From NCBI RefSeq assembly GCF_019656215.1, contig NZ_BPLK01000002.1, positions 124,001-188,000 of the forward strand: a stretch of DNA of 64,000 bases, given 5' to 3'. Shown piece by piece: positions 36,341-46,044 of the stretch. Origin of the DNA: Apilactobacillus zhangqiuensis (lineage in GTDB: Bacteria; Bacillota; Bacilli; Lactobacillales; Lactobacillaceae). The notes under the pieces are model-generated. The model saw nothing but the letters and a program-made list of their open reading frames with translations. It was not told where the DNA came from and did not search any database. The position numbers and the translations under genes are program-made. Every line of letters starts with the position of its first letter. The stretch's first letter is position 1.

Positions 36341-37003
36341 TTAGACGTTTTTACTTAAGTTGTTGTAGTATTCAACGCTGATTTCACTGGCGTCAGCATT
36401 TGATACTAATTTTGAAACACTACCGTTTTCGATTGGTTCGGAAACATCGATGGTGTCATCCTTGAATTGGTCAACAGCCCATCTGATGATGGTACCGTGA
36501 GCCGCAATCATGATGTTGTCACCGTCGTTAGCGTTTTGAATGACTTTCTTTAATCCAGGGATGAAACGATGCAATAGGTCTTGATTGTTTTCAGCATCAC
36601 CGTAAGGGTCGTGAGCAGCGATTAAATCGGCTGTACCACCCATACCAAGTTTGCTGATCATCTTACCGTAATCGTCCAAGCCGTCTGGTCCACCAATTTG
36701 GTGCCATGCAGCTTCACTATCGTTTCCTTCAAAGTAACCAAAGTTTTCTTCACGGAAAGCTTTATCTGCAATAGGTTCTTCGATATCTGAGGGATTTTGT
36801 TGCAATACATATTTTCCAGTATCAAAAGCACGAGGCATATCACTGGAATATGCATGATTGAATGTGATTGAGCTTAATCTTTTTCCGGCATCAATGGCAT
36901 CGGCAATTCCCTTTTCGGTAAGAGGGGCGTTGGCGATTCCTTGAATACGGTTGTATTTATTTAAATAAGTTTGTCCATGACGAACAAGATAAATGTTAAT
37001 CAT
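36341..37003 (-). CDS. histidine phosphatase family protein
   Basis: A 220-residue cytoplasmic phosphatase with the RHG core LVRHGQTYLN at residues 6-15 (catalytic His), the acid-donor loop, and a second His in IMIAAHGTIIR. It belongs to the cofactor-dependent phosphoglycerate mutase-like family, but short length and context do not indicate a mutase; substrate unknown. ATG 37003 follows AGGAGG. Single gene. Confidence 0.87.
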   Translation of the reverse strand: MINIYLVRHGQTYLNKYNRIQGIANAPLTEKGIADAIDAGKRLSSITFNHAYSSDMPRAFDTGKYVLQQNPSDIEEPIADKAFREENFGYFEGNDSEAAWHQIGGPDGLDDYGKMISKLGMGGTADLIAAHDPYGDAENNQDLLHRFIPGLKKVIQNANDGDNIMIAAHGTIIRWAVDQFKDDTIDVSEPIENGSVSKLVSNADASEISVEYYNNLSKNV

Positions 37004-37155
37004 CAGAAAAAACCTCCTGACATATTTGTATGTCTACATTTTATCATATATGGCAGGGGTAGAGAAAAGATTAGGTTAAGTCCCGATTTGCTTTTCTTTC
37101 TATCATATATGTGCTAAAATTAATAACCAAATTTTAAGATAGGAGCGTAGCTCAA

Positions 37156-39456
37156 ATGTCTGAATCAATTAAAGAACAAGAACAAAAACACTTAAACGAT
37201 GTTTTAGCTAAGGTTGAAGTTGCTAAAGCTGAAGCCGTTAAGAAAATTAATCGTGCTGAAAAAGATGAGCATGATATCAATAAAAACTTCTATAATGATG
37301 TGCGTTTGAAGACCAGTACCTACTCTGGAATGATGGAAACATCAGTCTCCATTCGTCAACAACAACAAATGCTAGAAGAACGTGAAAATAGTTGGAAACA
37401 TGCAACTAAGGAATACGACAAACTTTCTAAGATGCAAGAACGTCCTTACTTTGCTCGTCTAGACTTCGAAGAAGAAGGCGAACACAAGGCAGAAACTATT
37501 TATATCGGTTTAGGTTCTTTTGCCGATAGTCCAGATCACTACTTGATTTATGACTGGCGTGCTCCAATTTCAAGTATCTACTACGATAGCAAGATTGGTA
37601 AATTGACCTACCATACACCAATGGGTGAACAAACCGTAAACGTAACTTTGAAACGTCAATTCCAAATTAAAGATGGAAAGATTGAAACCATCTTTGATAC
37701 CGACCAAGTGGTTGGGGATCAAATGTTATTGGATAATTTAAATGGTAAGTCCAATACCAAGATGAAGAGTATCGTTACTACCATTCAAAGAGAACAAAAT
37801 AAGATTATCAGAGATACCAAGTCAGACTTGTTATTCGTGCAAGGAGCTGCCGGTTCTGGTAAGACCGCTGCCGTATTGCAACGTGTCGCTTTCCTATTGT
37901 ATCAATACAGAGGTAAGCTAAGTTCAGCGCAAGTGGTATTGTTCTCACCTAACCAATTGTTCAACGACTACATCAACCAAGTGTTGCCTGAATTAGGTGA
38001 ACAAAACATGGTGCAAATGACTTACTACCAATACAGTAGTTTGCGTGTACCTAAGTTCAAGGTTGAAACTCTTTCAGAACGTTTCGAAGAAGATAATTCA
38101 GAAGATAAGAAGCTAAGAAATATCAACAATCTTAAGAATAGTCTAGAATTCTTTAAGGCTGAAACTGCCTACACTAACCATTTGAATAGTGAAGACATGA
38201 AGTTCAAGAACTTGAAGTTCCAAGGCGATATCTTTATCTCAAAGGAACAAATTGCAGAAATCTACTACAGTTTCAATGAAAACTACAACCTAAGAAACCG
38301 TCTAGACGCTACCAAGGAGCGTTTGATCAAGATTTTGAACCGTCGTGTCAAGGCGGAAATGAAGAAGGCTTGGGTAGAACAAGCCGTGCAAGACTTGAGT
38401 AGAGAACAAATTCAAGCCGTGCAAAACGCACATCCAGACGAATTCGAAAACGCTGACAAGGAATTCGATTTCCTAGCAAGACACATTGTTATAGGTGCCT
38501 TTAAGCGTATCAGAAAACAAATTGTCCACGGTCGTTTCCTAGGGGTGAACAACCAACTAGTACACTTCCTAAGAAACGTGCCAAACCTAATTGACCTAGC
38601 CAAGTATGACTTAACCAAGGAAGACTGGACTAAGTCAGTTGATACTTCAATCAATCAAATGAAGAACGGTCACATCTCAATGTCAGATGTTTCAGTATAC
38701 CTATATCTATTCGACCGTATCTCAGGTAAACGTCCAAAGACAGACATCAAGTACCTATTCATTGATGAAGTCCAAGACTACACCGCATTCCAAATGGCAT
38801 TTATGAAGTTCACATTCCCACGTGCTCGTTTCACATTACTAGGGGACTTGAACCAAGCTATCTTCACTCATGAAAATAGTCATACATTGTTATCAGAACT
38901 ATCAACTATGTTCGATTCTGAAAAGACTAACGTCGTTCAACTTACTAAGTCATACCGTTCTACTGAACAAATCACTGACTTTACTAAGCACATTCTAGAA
39001 GGCGGTAGCCAAATCGAATCATTTGCTCGAGTTGGTGATAAACCAGTCATGCAAGTGGTTGAAAATAGGAATGCTGCTCTCGATAAGTTAGTCGCTAGAA
39101 TCGATAATGATAAGGAAAAACACGACACAACAGCCATTATTGTCAAAACTTTGGCTGATGCGAAGTTATTATCCGAACAATTAGACGATAGAAATGTAAA
39201 AAATACGCTTATACAGACCGAAAACCAACGTTTGACTACAGGAACACTAGTAATACCTGCTTACCTTGCTAAAGGGCTAGAATTTGACTCTGTGGTTATG
39301 TTTGACGCAGATGACAAACATTTTGGTGACGAAGCAGACCGTCAACTGGTTTACACAATCTGTACTCGTGCTATGCACGAACTAACAATTATAGCTGAAG
39401 GAAAGCCAACTCACTTGTTTGATGTTGTGCCTAGCGATTTATATGATTTACAATAA
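37156..39456 (+). CDS. helD: RNA polymerase recycling ATPase HelD
   Basis: A 766-residue UvrD/Rep-like protein that frees RNA polymerase from stalled complexes. A long N-terminal coiled coil (residues 1-110, rich in Lys, Glu, Ala) precedes the first ATPase lobe with Walker A GAAGSGKTA at about 233; the second lobe has FIDEVQDYT and the QLTKSYRST motif, with the C-terminal TRAMHEL motif. Length and N-terminal coiled coil separate it from PcrA/UvrD. ATG 37156 follows TAGGAGCG. Single gene with own terminator. Confidence 0.88.
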   Translation: MSESIKEQEQKHLNDVLAKVEVAKAEAVKKINRAEKDEHDINKNFYNDVRLKTSTYSGMMETSVSIRQQQQMLEERENSWKHATKEYDKLSKMQERPYFARLDFEEEGEHKAETIYIGLGSFADSPDHYLIYDWRAPISSIYYDSKIGKLTYHTPMGEQTVNVTLKRQFQIKDGKIETIFDTDQVVGDQMLLDNLNGKSNTKMKSIVTTIQREQNKIIRDTKSDLLFVQGAAGSGKTAAVLQRVAFLLYQYRGKLSSAQVVLFSPNQLFNDYINQVLPELGEQNMVQMTYYQYSSLRVPKFKVETLSERFEEDNSEDKKLRNINNLKNSLEFFKAETAYTNHLNSEDMKFKNLKFQGDIFISKEQIAEIYYSFNENYNLRNRLDATKERLIKILNRRVKAEMKKAWVEQAVQDLSREQIQAVQNAHPDEFENADKEFDFLARHIVIGAFKRIRKQIVHGRFLGVNNQLVHFLRNVPNLIDLAKYDLTKEDWTKSVDTSINQMKNGHISMSDVSVYLYLFDRISGKRPKTDIKYLFIDEVQDYTAFQMAFMKFTFPRARFTLLGDLNQAIFTHENSHTLLSELSTMFDSEKTNVVQLTKSYRSTEQITDFTKHILEGGSQIESFARVGDKPVMQVVENRNAALDKLVARIDNDKEKHDTTAIIVKTLADAKLLSEQLDDRNVKNTLIQTENQRLTTGTLVIPAYLAKGLEFDSVVMFDADDKHFGDEADRQLVYTICTRAMHELTIIAEGKPTHLFDVVPSDLYDLQ

Positions 39457-39474
39457 TCGCAATTAGTAACAAAT

Positions 39475-39509
39475 AAAAGCGCCTATCCATAGGGATTAGG
39501 CGCTTTTTT
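39475..39509 (+). terminator. intrinsic terminator after helD
   Basis: AAGCGCCTA and TAGGCGCTT arms followed by T6. Confidence 0.87.
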
Positions 39510-39573
39510 GTCGTTTATAAGATGTTCGGTGGTATTATGGACGTACTACTTTTATTTGAACGGAGGCGTAAAA

Positions 39574-40497
39574 TTGTCAGATCCAATCAATTACTACGCA
39601 TTTAAGAAAGACGAGTGGAAGGACTTATACAAGTTACGCTCGATCCCCGTTACTACCGACGGGCTAAAACAAATTAAGGCCTTTAACGATGAGATTTCAA
39701 TTCAAGACGTGCGCGACGTCTACATTCCCATCGTCCATTTGTTGGATCTATGTACCCAAAATTTCAACCAATGGCAAAAGACCAAGACCGCCTTTTTGGA
39801 TAAGCAAGACCGAAAGGTGCCATTTATCATCGGAATTTCCGGAAGTGTGGCCGTTGGTAAATCGACTACCGCAAGACTATTGGAAGTATTGCTATCAAGA
39901 TACTTCGAAGACAAGAAAATCCAATTAATCACTACCGATGGATTCTTGTACAATTCCGCAGAATTAAAACGTCGTGGCATTATGGACAGAAAGGGTTTCC
40001 CTGAAAGTTACGACATGAAGTCATTGATTAACTTCTTAAACGAGGTTAAATCAGGTAAGCATAACGTCAAAGCACCAGTCTACTCACATGACGTTTACGA
40101 CATCATTCCAGACGAGTTCGATATCATCGACCAACCGGATGTATTGATTATCGAAGGGATTAACACATTACAACTACCAAGTAACCAACAAATCTATGTT
40201 TCTGATTTTACCGATTTCTCAATTTACATTGATGCCGATGATGATTTGATTGAACAATGGTACATTGAACGTTTCGAAAAATTGATGGATACCGCTTTCC
40301 AAAATCCATCTAACTATTATTACGAAATGGCTCACACTGATAGAAAGAAAGCTATCGAGACTGCCAAGGATGTTTGGCAACAAATTAATTTACCTAATTT
40401 GTTGGAAAATATTAAGCCTACCAAGACTAGGGCGGATCTAATTATTCACAAAACAGACAACCATCGTATCGATAAAATTTTGCTTAGAAAGTACTAG
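39574..40497 (+). CDS. coaA: pantothenate kinase (type I)
   Basis: First step of coenzyme A synthesis. The 307-residue protein has Walker A GSVAVGKST in GISGSVAVGKSTTARLL, TTDGFLYNS and DVLIIEGINTL, all typical of the type I CoaA family. The start is TTG 39574, reading MSDPINYYAF, eight bases after GGAGG; upstream in-frame ATG 39508 belongs to non-coding sequence across the terminator. Next gene guaA is about 70 bases downstream. Confidence 0.92.
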   Translation: MSDPINYYAFKKDEWKDLYKLRSIPVTTDGLKQIKAFNDEISIQDVRDVYIPIVHLLDLCTQNFNQWQKTKTAFLDKQDRKVPFIIGISGSVAVGKSTTARLLEVLLSRYFEDKKIQLITTDGFLYNSAELKRRGIMDRKGFPESYDMKSLINFLNEVKSGKHNVKAPVYSHDVYDIIPDEFDIIDQPDVLIIEGINTLQLPSNQQIYVSDFTDFSIYIDADDDLIEQWYIERFEKLMDTAFQNPSNYYYEMAHTDRKKAIETAKDVWQQINLPNLLENIKPTKTRADLIIHKTDNHRIDKILLRKY

Positions 40498-40565
40498 ATT
40501 TAATTTGACGCCATTCATTTTTCTATGTATGATAAATACAATTTAATGATTGGAGAGTGAATGGT

Positions 40566-42122
40566 TTGGCTGAAATGGATTTATCATCGTTTGATAAAAT
40601 CTTGGTGCTTGACTTCGGAAGTCAATACAACCAATTAATCACCCGTCGTATTCGTGATTTTGGTGTATATTCTGAATTAAAGCCCCATGATATGACCATC
40701 GACGAAATCAAGGCTTTTAACCCTAAAGGGATTATCTTCTCTGGGGGTCCTAACAGTGTGTATGCAGAAGATGCATTAACTGTTGATCCTAAAATTTTTG
40801 AAATGAATATTCCAATTCTGGGTATTTGTTATGGTATGCAACTAATGGCATATAACCTAGGTGGAGGACAAGTTGATGGGGAAGATCATGGACAATATGG
40901 TCACGCTGACATCGACATTACCTCTGATAATGCGGAACTATTCAAAGATTTGCCTAAGGAAGAACCAGTTTGGATGAGTCATGGAGACCTTGTACGTAAG
41001 GTTCCGGATGGCTTTGAAAATGTGGCAACTGCAGAAGGCTGCCCAATTACTGCAATGCAAGATACCGCTAGAAAGTTCTATGGAATTCAATTCCATGCGG
41101 AAGTTAGAAATACCAAGTACGGTAATGACATCCTAAAGAACTTCGTGTTTAACGTTTGTGGCGCAGAAGCTAACTGGTCAATGAATGACTTTATTGACTT
41201 ACAAATCAAGCAAATCAGAGAAGAAGTTGGCGATAAGAAGGTCATCTTAGGTCTATCCGGTGGGGTAGATTCAAGTGTTACCGGTGTTCTATTGAACAAG
41301 GCGATTGGTGATCAACTAACTTGTATCTTTGTTGACCACGGTCTACTTCGTAAGAACGAAGTGAAGGAAGTAATGGATAGTCTAGAAGGTAAGTTTGGTC
41401 TAAACATCATCCAAGTTGATGCAAGCAAACGTTTCTTAGACAAGTTATCCGGTGTTACTGATCCTGAACAAAAGAGAAAGATTATCGGTAATGAATTTAT
41501 CGAAGTCTTCAATGAAGAAGCTTTGAAGCTTAAGGATGTTGATTTCTTAGCTCAAGGTACTCTATACACTGACGTTATTGAAAGTGGTACTAATACTGCT
41601 GAAACTATCAAGTCTCACCATAACGTTGGTGGTCTACCAGAAGACCTACAATTTAAACTAATCGAACCAGTTCGTTCATTATTCAAGGACGAAACTAGAC
41701 GCTTGGGTGAAGAAATGGGGATGCCAGACTACCTAGTATGGCGTCAACCATTCCCAGGTCCTGGTCTAGGTATTCGTGTTATTGGTGAAGTTACTGAAGA
41801 CAAGCTAGAAATTGTTAGAAATAGTGACTACATCCTACGTCGCGAAATTGCTGCAGCTGGATTAGATAAGGATATTTGGCAATACTTCACCATCCTACCT
41901 GGTTTTAGAAGTGTTGGTGTGATGGGTGACGGTCGTACTTACGACTACACCATCGCTATCCGTGCCGTTAATTCCATTGATGGAATGACTGCTGATTTTG
42001 CTAAGATTCCATGGGATGTCTTATCAGAAATCTCAACTAAGATCACAAACGAAGTAGAAGGGGTAAACCGTGTAGTATACGATATTACTAGTAAGCCACC
42101 TTCGACAATTGAATGGGAATAA
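40566..42122 (+). CDS. guaA: GMP synthase (glutamine-hydrolysing)
   Basis: Converts XMP to GMP. 518 residues: an N-terminal class-I amidotransferase with catalytic Cys in GICYGMQ (about residue 88) and His in FHAEV, then the ATP pyrophosphatase domain with LSGGVDSSV, and the C-terminal dimerisation domain ending [12 protein letters not shown] 40566 is chosen for spacing from GGAGAG; an earlier GTG touches that site. No riboswitch is seen upstream. Confidence 0.94.
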   Translation: MAEMDLSSFDKILVLDFGSQYNQLITRRIRDFGVYSELKPHDMTIDEIKAFNPKGIIFSGGPNSVYAEDALTVDPKIFEMNIPILGICYGMQLMAYNLGGGQVDGEDHGQYGHADIDITSDNAELFKDLPKEEPVWMSHGDLVRKVPDGFENVATAEGCPITAMQDTARKFYGIQFHAEVRNTKYGNDILKNFVFNVCGAEANWSMNDFIDLQIKQIREEVGDKKVILGLSGGVDSSVTGVLLNKAIGDQLTCIFVDHGLLRKNEVKEVMDSLEGKFGLNIIQVDASKRFLDKLSGVTDPEQKRKIIGNEFIEVFNEEALKLKDVDFLAQGTLYTDVIESGTNTAETIKSHHNVGGLPEDLQFKLIEPVRSLFKDETRRLGEEMGMPDYLVWRQPFPGPGLGIRVIGEVTEDKLEIVRNSDYILRREIAAAGLDKDIWQYFTILPGFRSVGVMGDGRTYDYTIAIRAVNSIDGMTADFAKIPWDVLSEISTKITNEVEGVNRVVYDITSKPPSTIEWE

Positions 42123-42134
42123 TCAGTTCCTAAA

Positions 42135-42169
42135 TAAAAGAGCTCAACACTTGCTGTTGAGCTCTTTTT
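42135..42169 (+). terminator. intrinsic terminator after guaA
   Basis: AAGAGCTCAACA and TGTTGAGCTCTT arms with T run. Confidence 0.9.
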
Positions 42170-42299
42170 GCATATATGTGTCTTACTTTCTTAAGAAAAG
42201 ATTAATATTCTTAGTGTTTTCTTATTTTTCTCTTTTTAATGGTATTATTTATAAGTGATTTATTTATTTCATATACATAAATACTAAGGGGGATAAATT

Positions 42300-42743
42300 A
42301 TGAAATTAAATAAAATTATTGCAACACTTTCCGTTGCAACAATTTTGGGTGGTAGCGCAATTGTTTCTACCCAAATGGTCCAAACAGGTGTGACTGCAAA
42401 TGCAGCAAAGCACCACAAGAAACATAGGAAGGCTGTCTGGAAGCACGGTATGCCAAAAGCACTAAGAGGTAGTTATGTAACAAAGCACTTTGGTGCTGAC
42501 CTAATGGAAACATTGGATATGAGATCTAAGACATTTACTTCATGGGAAGCAGGAATGCCACCAATGAACAACTACCATTTAAGATACAAAGTGGTTGGCC
42601 ACAATAAGTTTACCATTCTATACGATACACATGCTGGTGGTAACTTCAGATCATCAAAGAATTCTAAGATTACAATCACCAAGATTAATAAGAACCACTT
42701 AAAGGTTCAATATGATCATCACATCTACCGCAAAGTAAAATAA
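42300..42743 (+). CDS. small secreted protein, unknown
   Basis: A 147-residue protein with a signal peptide (residues 1-35, VTANA then cleavage) and a mature start rich in Lys/His (KHHKKHRK). The mature domain of about 95 residues begins LRGSYVTKHF and has alternating strand pattern to the end, suggesting a small beta-barrel. I do not recognise the family. GGGGG lies nine bases before ATG 42300. First of three adjacent small genes on the plus strand. Confidence 0.75.
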   Translation: MKLNKIIATLSVATILGGSAIVSTQMVQTGVTANAAKHHKKHRKAVWKHGMPKALRGSYVTKHFGADLMETLDMRSKTFTSWEAGMPPMNNYHLRYKVVGHNKFTILYDTHAGGNFRSSKNSKITITKINKNHLKVQYDHHIYRKVK

Positions 42744-42763
42744 TTATAATAGGGTGAATAAAT

Positions 42764-43162
42764 ATGAATAATCTAAAAGCTAAATTCAAGACTTTAAATC
42801 GAGTTCAACAATGCGTATGGGTTGGTGGAATTATCGTTGCCGTCCTAATTATTTTCAATGTTGGTAAGAGCATTTTCGTGCCAAACCAATTAAGCGGTAG
42901 TTATACTGCCACTATCAATGCGGGATTTATGACTTCTAAAGATACAATGAAGTTTGATGGAAACACAGTAACCGAATTAAGAAAGTATGGAAAAGACATT
43001 AAGAGTACGTACTCTATCGACGGAAACGACATTACTTTCAAGTTTAACGATGGTACTGTAGCTCATGCGAAACTATCAGACGACGGAAATTCATTTAAAA
43101 TTACCAGTGCAGAAGGATTAGCTGCGTTAGGTACAGGGCTTAAGTACACCAAAGATGAGTAA
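42764..43162 (+). CDS. small membrane-anchored protein, unknown
   Basis: A 132-residue protein with one helix (about residues 17-38) followed by an outward domain that begins LSGSYTATINAG and is strand-rich (TMKFDGNTVTELRKYGKD, DDGNSFKITS). The LxGSY start resembles the domain of the preceding secreted protein, suggesting related folds, by inference. A GGGTG-type site precedes ATG 42764. Only 20 bases after the previous gene. Confidence 0.72.
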   Translation: MNNLKAKFKTLNRVQQCVWVGGIIVAVLIIFNVGKSIFVPNQLSGSYTATINAGFMTSKDTMKFDGNTVTELRKYGKDIKSTYSIDGNDITFKFNDGTVAHAKLSDDGNSFKITSAEGLAALGTGLKYTKDE

Positions 43163-43179
43163 TTAAAGGGGATAATAAA

Positions 43180-43872
43180 ATGATCAGTGCAAAAAAAGTA
43201 TTTGCCACATTTGCTGTAGTGCTTACTTTAGGGGGAGCTGTTAGTTCATTAACTAGTGTTGAAACAAGTAATGTGACTGCACATGCCTCTAGGAAGCACG
43301 TTAAGAAACATGTTAAAAAGTCAAGTAAAGATTTTCTAATTCATATAGGATACGCTTATAATTATTCTTTGAATTATTTTACAGGATATGAATATCTACC
43401 ATCTAAGAATTATTCAGTTAATGTTCCAAACGTAAAAAAATATGAAAAAACTTATCATAACTATGTTCAAACAAATAAATATCCAACAGGATATAAGACA
43501 TTCGCATACAAGCTAAAATTATTAATTGCTGGAATGAATGCAACTGATTATTATGTTTATGGTAAGAATGGTTTTGAAAATGACTTCGGTGGTAAATGCC
43601 AAGCCGTAATAATGGAAGGTAATACTGTAATTTCAATGCAAAAAACTGTTGTACCATTGATTTTAAACAAAATCAGACGAAGTGATTTGAAAAAGTTATC
43701 TAAGTTACGTGGCAACATTATGAAGTACTACTTCGAAAAGAAGACTAGAAAAATCTATAAATATGGTGGCGACGAACCAAGTAAGTCAGGATACAAGTCT
43801 TTAAGAAAAGTATGGGATACATCTAGAGAATATTACCAAACACTAAAGAAAGTATTCGAGTACATTAAATAA
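43180..43872 (+). CDS. secreted basic protein, unknown
   Basis: A 230-residue exported protein: signal peptide with VTAHA cleavage, then a Lys/His-rich stretch (KHVKKHVKK) like that of the first gene in this cluster, followed by a helical, Tyr- and Lys-rich domain (NYSLNYFTGYEYLPSKNY). No recognised motif. Codon and base use are more AT-rich than the neighbours, which could mean later acquisition. ATG 43180 is preceded by AAGGGG. Ends at a terminator shared with the proA remnant. Confidence 0.72.
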   Translation: MISAKKVFATFAVVLTLGGAVSSLTSVETSNVTAHASRKHVKKHVKKSSKDFLIHIGYAYNYSLNYFTGYEYLPSKNYSVNVPNVKKYEKTYHNYVQTNKYPTGYKTFAYKLKLLIAGMNATDYYVYGKNGFENDFGGKCQAVIMEGNTVISMQKTVVPLILNKIRRSDLKKLSKLRGNIMKYYFEKKTRKIYKYGGDEPSKSGYKSLRKVWDTSREYYQTLKKVFEYIK

Positions 43873-43874
43873 AT

Positions 43875-43908
43875 GAAAAAGCTTAACCATTTTGGTTAAG
43901 CTTTTTTA
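43875..43908. terminator. bidirectional intrinsic terminator
   Basis: AAAAGCTTAACCA and TGGTTAAGCTTTT arms with T run. Confidence 0.85.
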
Positions 43909-43909
43909 T

Positions 43910-44140
43910 TTATTTTCTGGTCTGTCCATTACCATTAATAACGTATTTATATGATGTTAATGCTTCTAGTCTCATTGGACCTCTGGCGTGGAGTTTTTGA
44001 GTGGAGATACCAATTTCGGCACCAAAGCCAAATTCGAAACCATCGGTGAAACGAGATGAGGCGTTGACGTAGACGCAGGCAGCATAGTCGTTAGAAACGA
44101 TTACTTCGGAATGGTGAGTACCGTGTTCGTTGATGTCACA
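43910..44140 (-). pseudogene. proA: proA 3' remnant (gamma-glutamyl phosphate reductase)
   Basis: The minus strand reads the C-terminal 75 or so codons of ProA without a break: [59 protein letters not shown], then TAA. No start and none of the N-terminal 340 or so residues are here; the sequence changes to a transporter on the other strand at about 44135. No proB is in the window. A remnant of proline biosynthesis. Confidence 0.88.
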
Positions 44141-44777
44141 AGTTTGCTACCTATCAGCAGTTAGGTACGGAAACGCAGCGACCGCAACCGTCTTACAATT
44201 CACTGCCCCTGTCTTTATTATCCCCTATTATTCAATTTCGAGGCGAAAATTGCCTATCAGATTAGATGTTATTCTAATTATTTTAGCCGCAGTTGGTACA
44301 TATTTACTAGCGACAAAAGGGGACTTTGAATCATTAACCATCTCTAAGTTGGGATTATTCTTTGGAATTGGAGCTGTAATCGCGGGTGCAAACTGTACGT
44401 TGATTCCAATTAAACTCTTAAATAAGTATGATCCAAGGTTAGTATGTGGATTGGCGATGTTACTTGGTAGCTTACCCATTCAACCAATCGTCGTAATTGA
44501 CACACCGCACGTAAACATAAACGAAACATTAATATTTGAATTGATTTTCATTACAATTGTAGGCACTATGGTTGCCTACTTATTCTACGTCGCTAGTCTA
44601 AACTATTTAGAACCTGCGGTGACCGGAACCTTAAGTTCGTTTGAACCGCTAACTGCTGCGATTTTATCCGTATCGTTTCTGCATCTAAAGTTAACCTTTG
44701 TCGAATTAATCGGTGGGGAATTAATTTTGATGATGGCATTTGTTCAAGCGTTACCACAGAAAAATAAATTAGAATAG
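44130..44777 (+). pseudogene. 5'-truncated drug/metabolite (EamA) transporter
   Basis: The frame begins abruptly at [22 protein letters not shown], which is the internal repeat start of EamA transporters; the first three to four helices (about 80-90 residues) are missing. The rest, with about six helices and SLNYLEPAVTGTLSSFEPLT, is intact to its stop. A TTG at 44130 is in frame but has no ribosome site. It probably lost its 5' end in the same event that cut proA. Confidence 0.8.
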
Positions 44778-44808
44778 AAATTTTAGAAAATGATAGAACC
44801 CTTATGAA

Positions 44809-44826
44809 TAGTGATATCTTTCACAA
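44809..44826 (+). promoter_or_regulatory. candidate Rex operator upstream of adhP
   Basis: TAGTGATATCTTTCACAA has the Rex pattern TTGTGA-n6-TCACAA with one mismatch in the left half. Rex is an NADH-sensing repressor that commonly controls alcohol dehydrogenases. It is 126 bases before the adhP start. Confidence 0.4.
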
Positions 44827-44951
44827 TGTTAGAGTAAAATGATAAAAATGTTATTAAAAATTTATTATATTTAGCTTTATTATCGGATGAAAAGGTGTTA
44901 CATTATATGTGAAAACAGTATCAATTGTATTTATTAAAGGAGATTTTATCA

Positions 44952-45968
44952 ATGAAAGCTGCAGTAGTAAGAGACAACTCAGATGGATATGTAGATGTTA
45001 AAGATGTTGAACTTCGCCCAATTGAAAATGGTGAAGCTCTAGTTCAAGTTGAATACTGTGGTTTATGCCACACCGACTTACACGTTGCCAACGGAGACTT
45101 TGGTGACCAAGCTGGCCGTATTATCGGTCACGAAGGTGTAGGTAAAGTTATTCAAGTTGCCGATGATGTAGATAATCTAAAAATTGGTGATCGTGTATCA
45201 ATCGCTTGGTTCTTCAAGGGATGCGGTCACTGTGAATACTGCCTAAGTGGTAGAGAAACATTATGTCGTGAAGTTAAGAATGCTGGTTTCACTGTTGACG
45301 GTGCCATGGCTGAACAAGTAATTGTTGATGCTAAGTACGCTGTTAAGGTTCCAGAAGGCTTGGACCCAATCGAAGCTACTTCATTAACTTGTGCCGGTGT
45401 TACTATGTACAAGGCACTAAAAGTTGGTCACACTAAGCCAGGTCAATGGGTTGAAATGGTAGGTGCCGGTGGTTTAGGTAACCTAGGTGTTCAATTCGCC
45501 AACAACGTATTCGGTGCTAATGTTATCGCCGTTGCTCGTGGTAACAACCTAGAAAAAGCTGAAGAATTAGGTGCTAAGAAGGGTATTGACTACCGTTCAG
45601 AAAACCTATCAGAAAAGGTTAAGGAAGAAACTAACGGTGGTGCTCACGTTTCAGTTATCACTGCTGTTAACCCAATTGCCTTTGATCAAGCTATTAATGC
45701 TTTACGTCCAGACGGTCACTTAGTTGCCGTTGCGCTACCAAAAGGTAACATGGACCTAAACATTGCCCAAACTGTATTGAACGGAATCCACGTTGAAGGT
45801 TCACTAGTTGGTACTAGAGAAGACCTACGTGAAACTTTCCAATTCGGTGCTGAAGGTAAGGTTAAGCCAATCGTTCACACTAGAAAGCTATCAGAAATCA
45901 ACGATGTTATCGACGAAATGAAGAATGGTAAGATTGTTGGTAGAATGGTTATCGATTTTACTAAATAA
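44952..45968 (+). CDS. adhP: zinc-dependent alcohol dehydrogenase
   Basis: A 338-residue medium-chain dehydrogenase that interconverts alcohols and aldehydes with NAD(H). Catalytic zinc site: Cys36 in CGLCHTD and His60-Glu61 in GHEGVG. Structural zinc: CGHCEYC and Cys105. Dinucleotide motif GAGGLGNLG in the second half. ATG 44952 follows AAAGGAG. A Rex-like site lies upstream, so redox control is plausible. Single gene. Confidence 0.93.
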   Translation: MKAAVVRDNSDGYVDVKDVELRPIENGEALVQVEYCGLCHTDLHVANGDFGDQAGRIIGHEGVGKVIQVADDVDNLKIGDRVSIAWFFKGCGHCEYCLSGRETLCREVKNAGFTVDGAMAEQVIVDAKYAVKVPEGLDPIEATSLTCAGVTMYKALKVGHTKPGQWVEMVGAGGLGNLGVQFANNVFGANVIAVARGNNLEKAEELGAKKGIDYRSENLSEKVKEETNGGAHVSVITAVNPIAFDQAINALRPDGHLVAVALPKGNMDLNIAQTVLNGIHVEGSLVGTREDLRETFQFGAEGKVKPIVHTRKLSEINDVIDEMKNGKIVGRMVIDFTK

Positions 45969-45981
45969 TTTTTAACTAATT

Positions 45982-46012
45982 AAAGCATTGTCTTTTGGAC
46001 AATGCTTTTTTT
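45982..46012 (+). terminator. intrinsic terminator after adhP
   Basis: AAAGCATTGTC and GACAATGCTTT arms with T run. Confidence 0.87.
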
Positions 46013-46044
46013 GTACTAAAATAATGACATTAGGAGGTTTGGTT

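Noticed and set aside
39508-39573. Longer coaA from ATG 39508
   Set aside because: It would begin inside the helD terminator; GGAGG and family length support TTG 39574.
41088-41099. FHAEV instead of the usual FHPEV at the GuaA amidotransferase His
   Set aside because: The catalytic His and Glu are kept, so this looks like lineage variation rather than loss of activity.
44100-44200. Insertion sequence at the proA/EamA join
   Set aside because: No transposase frame, terminal inverted repeats or target duplication; a simple deletion fits better.
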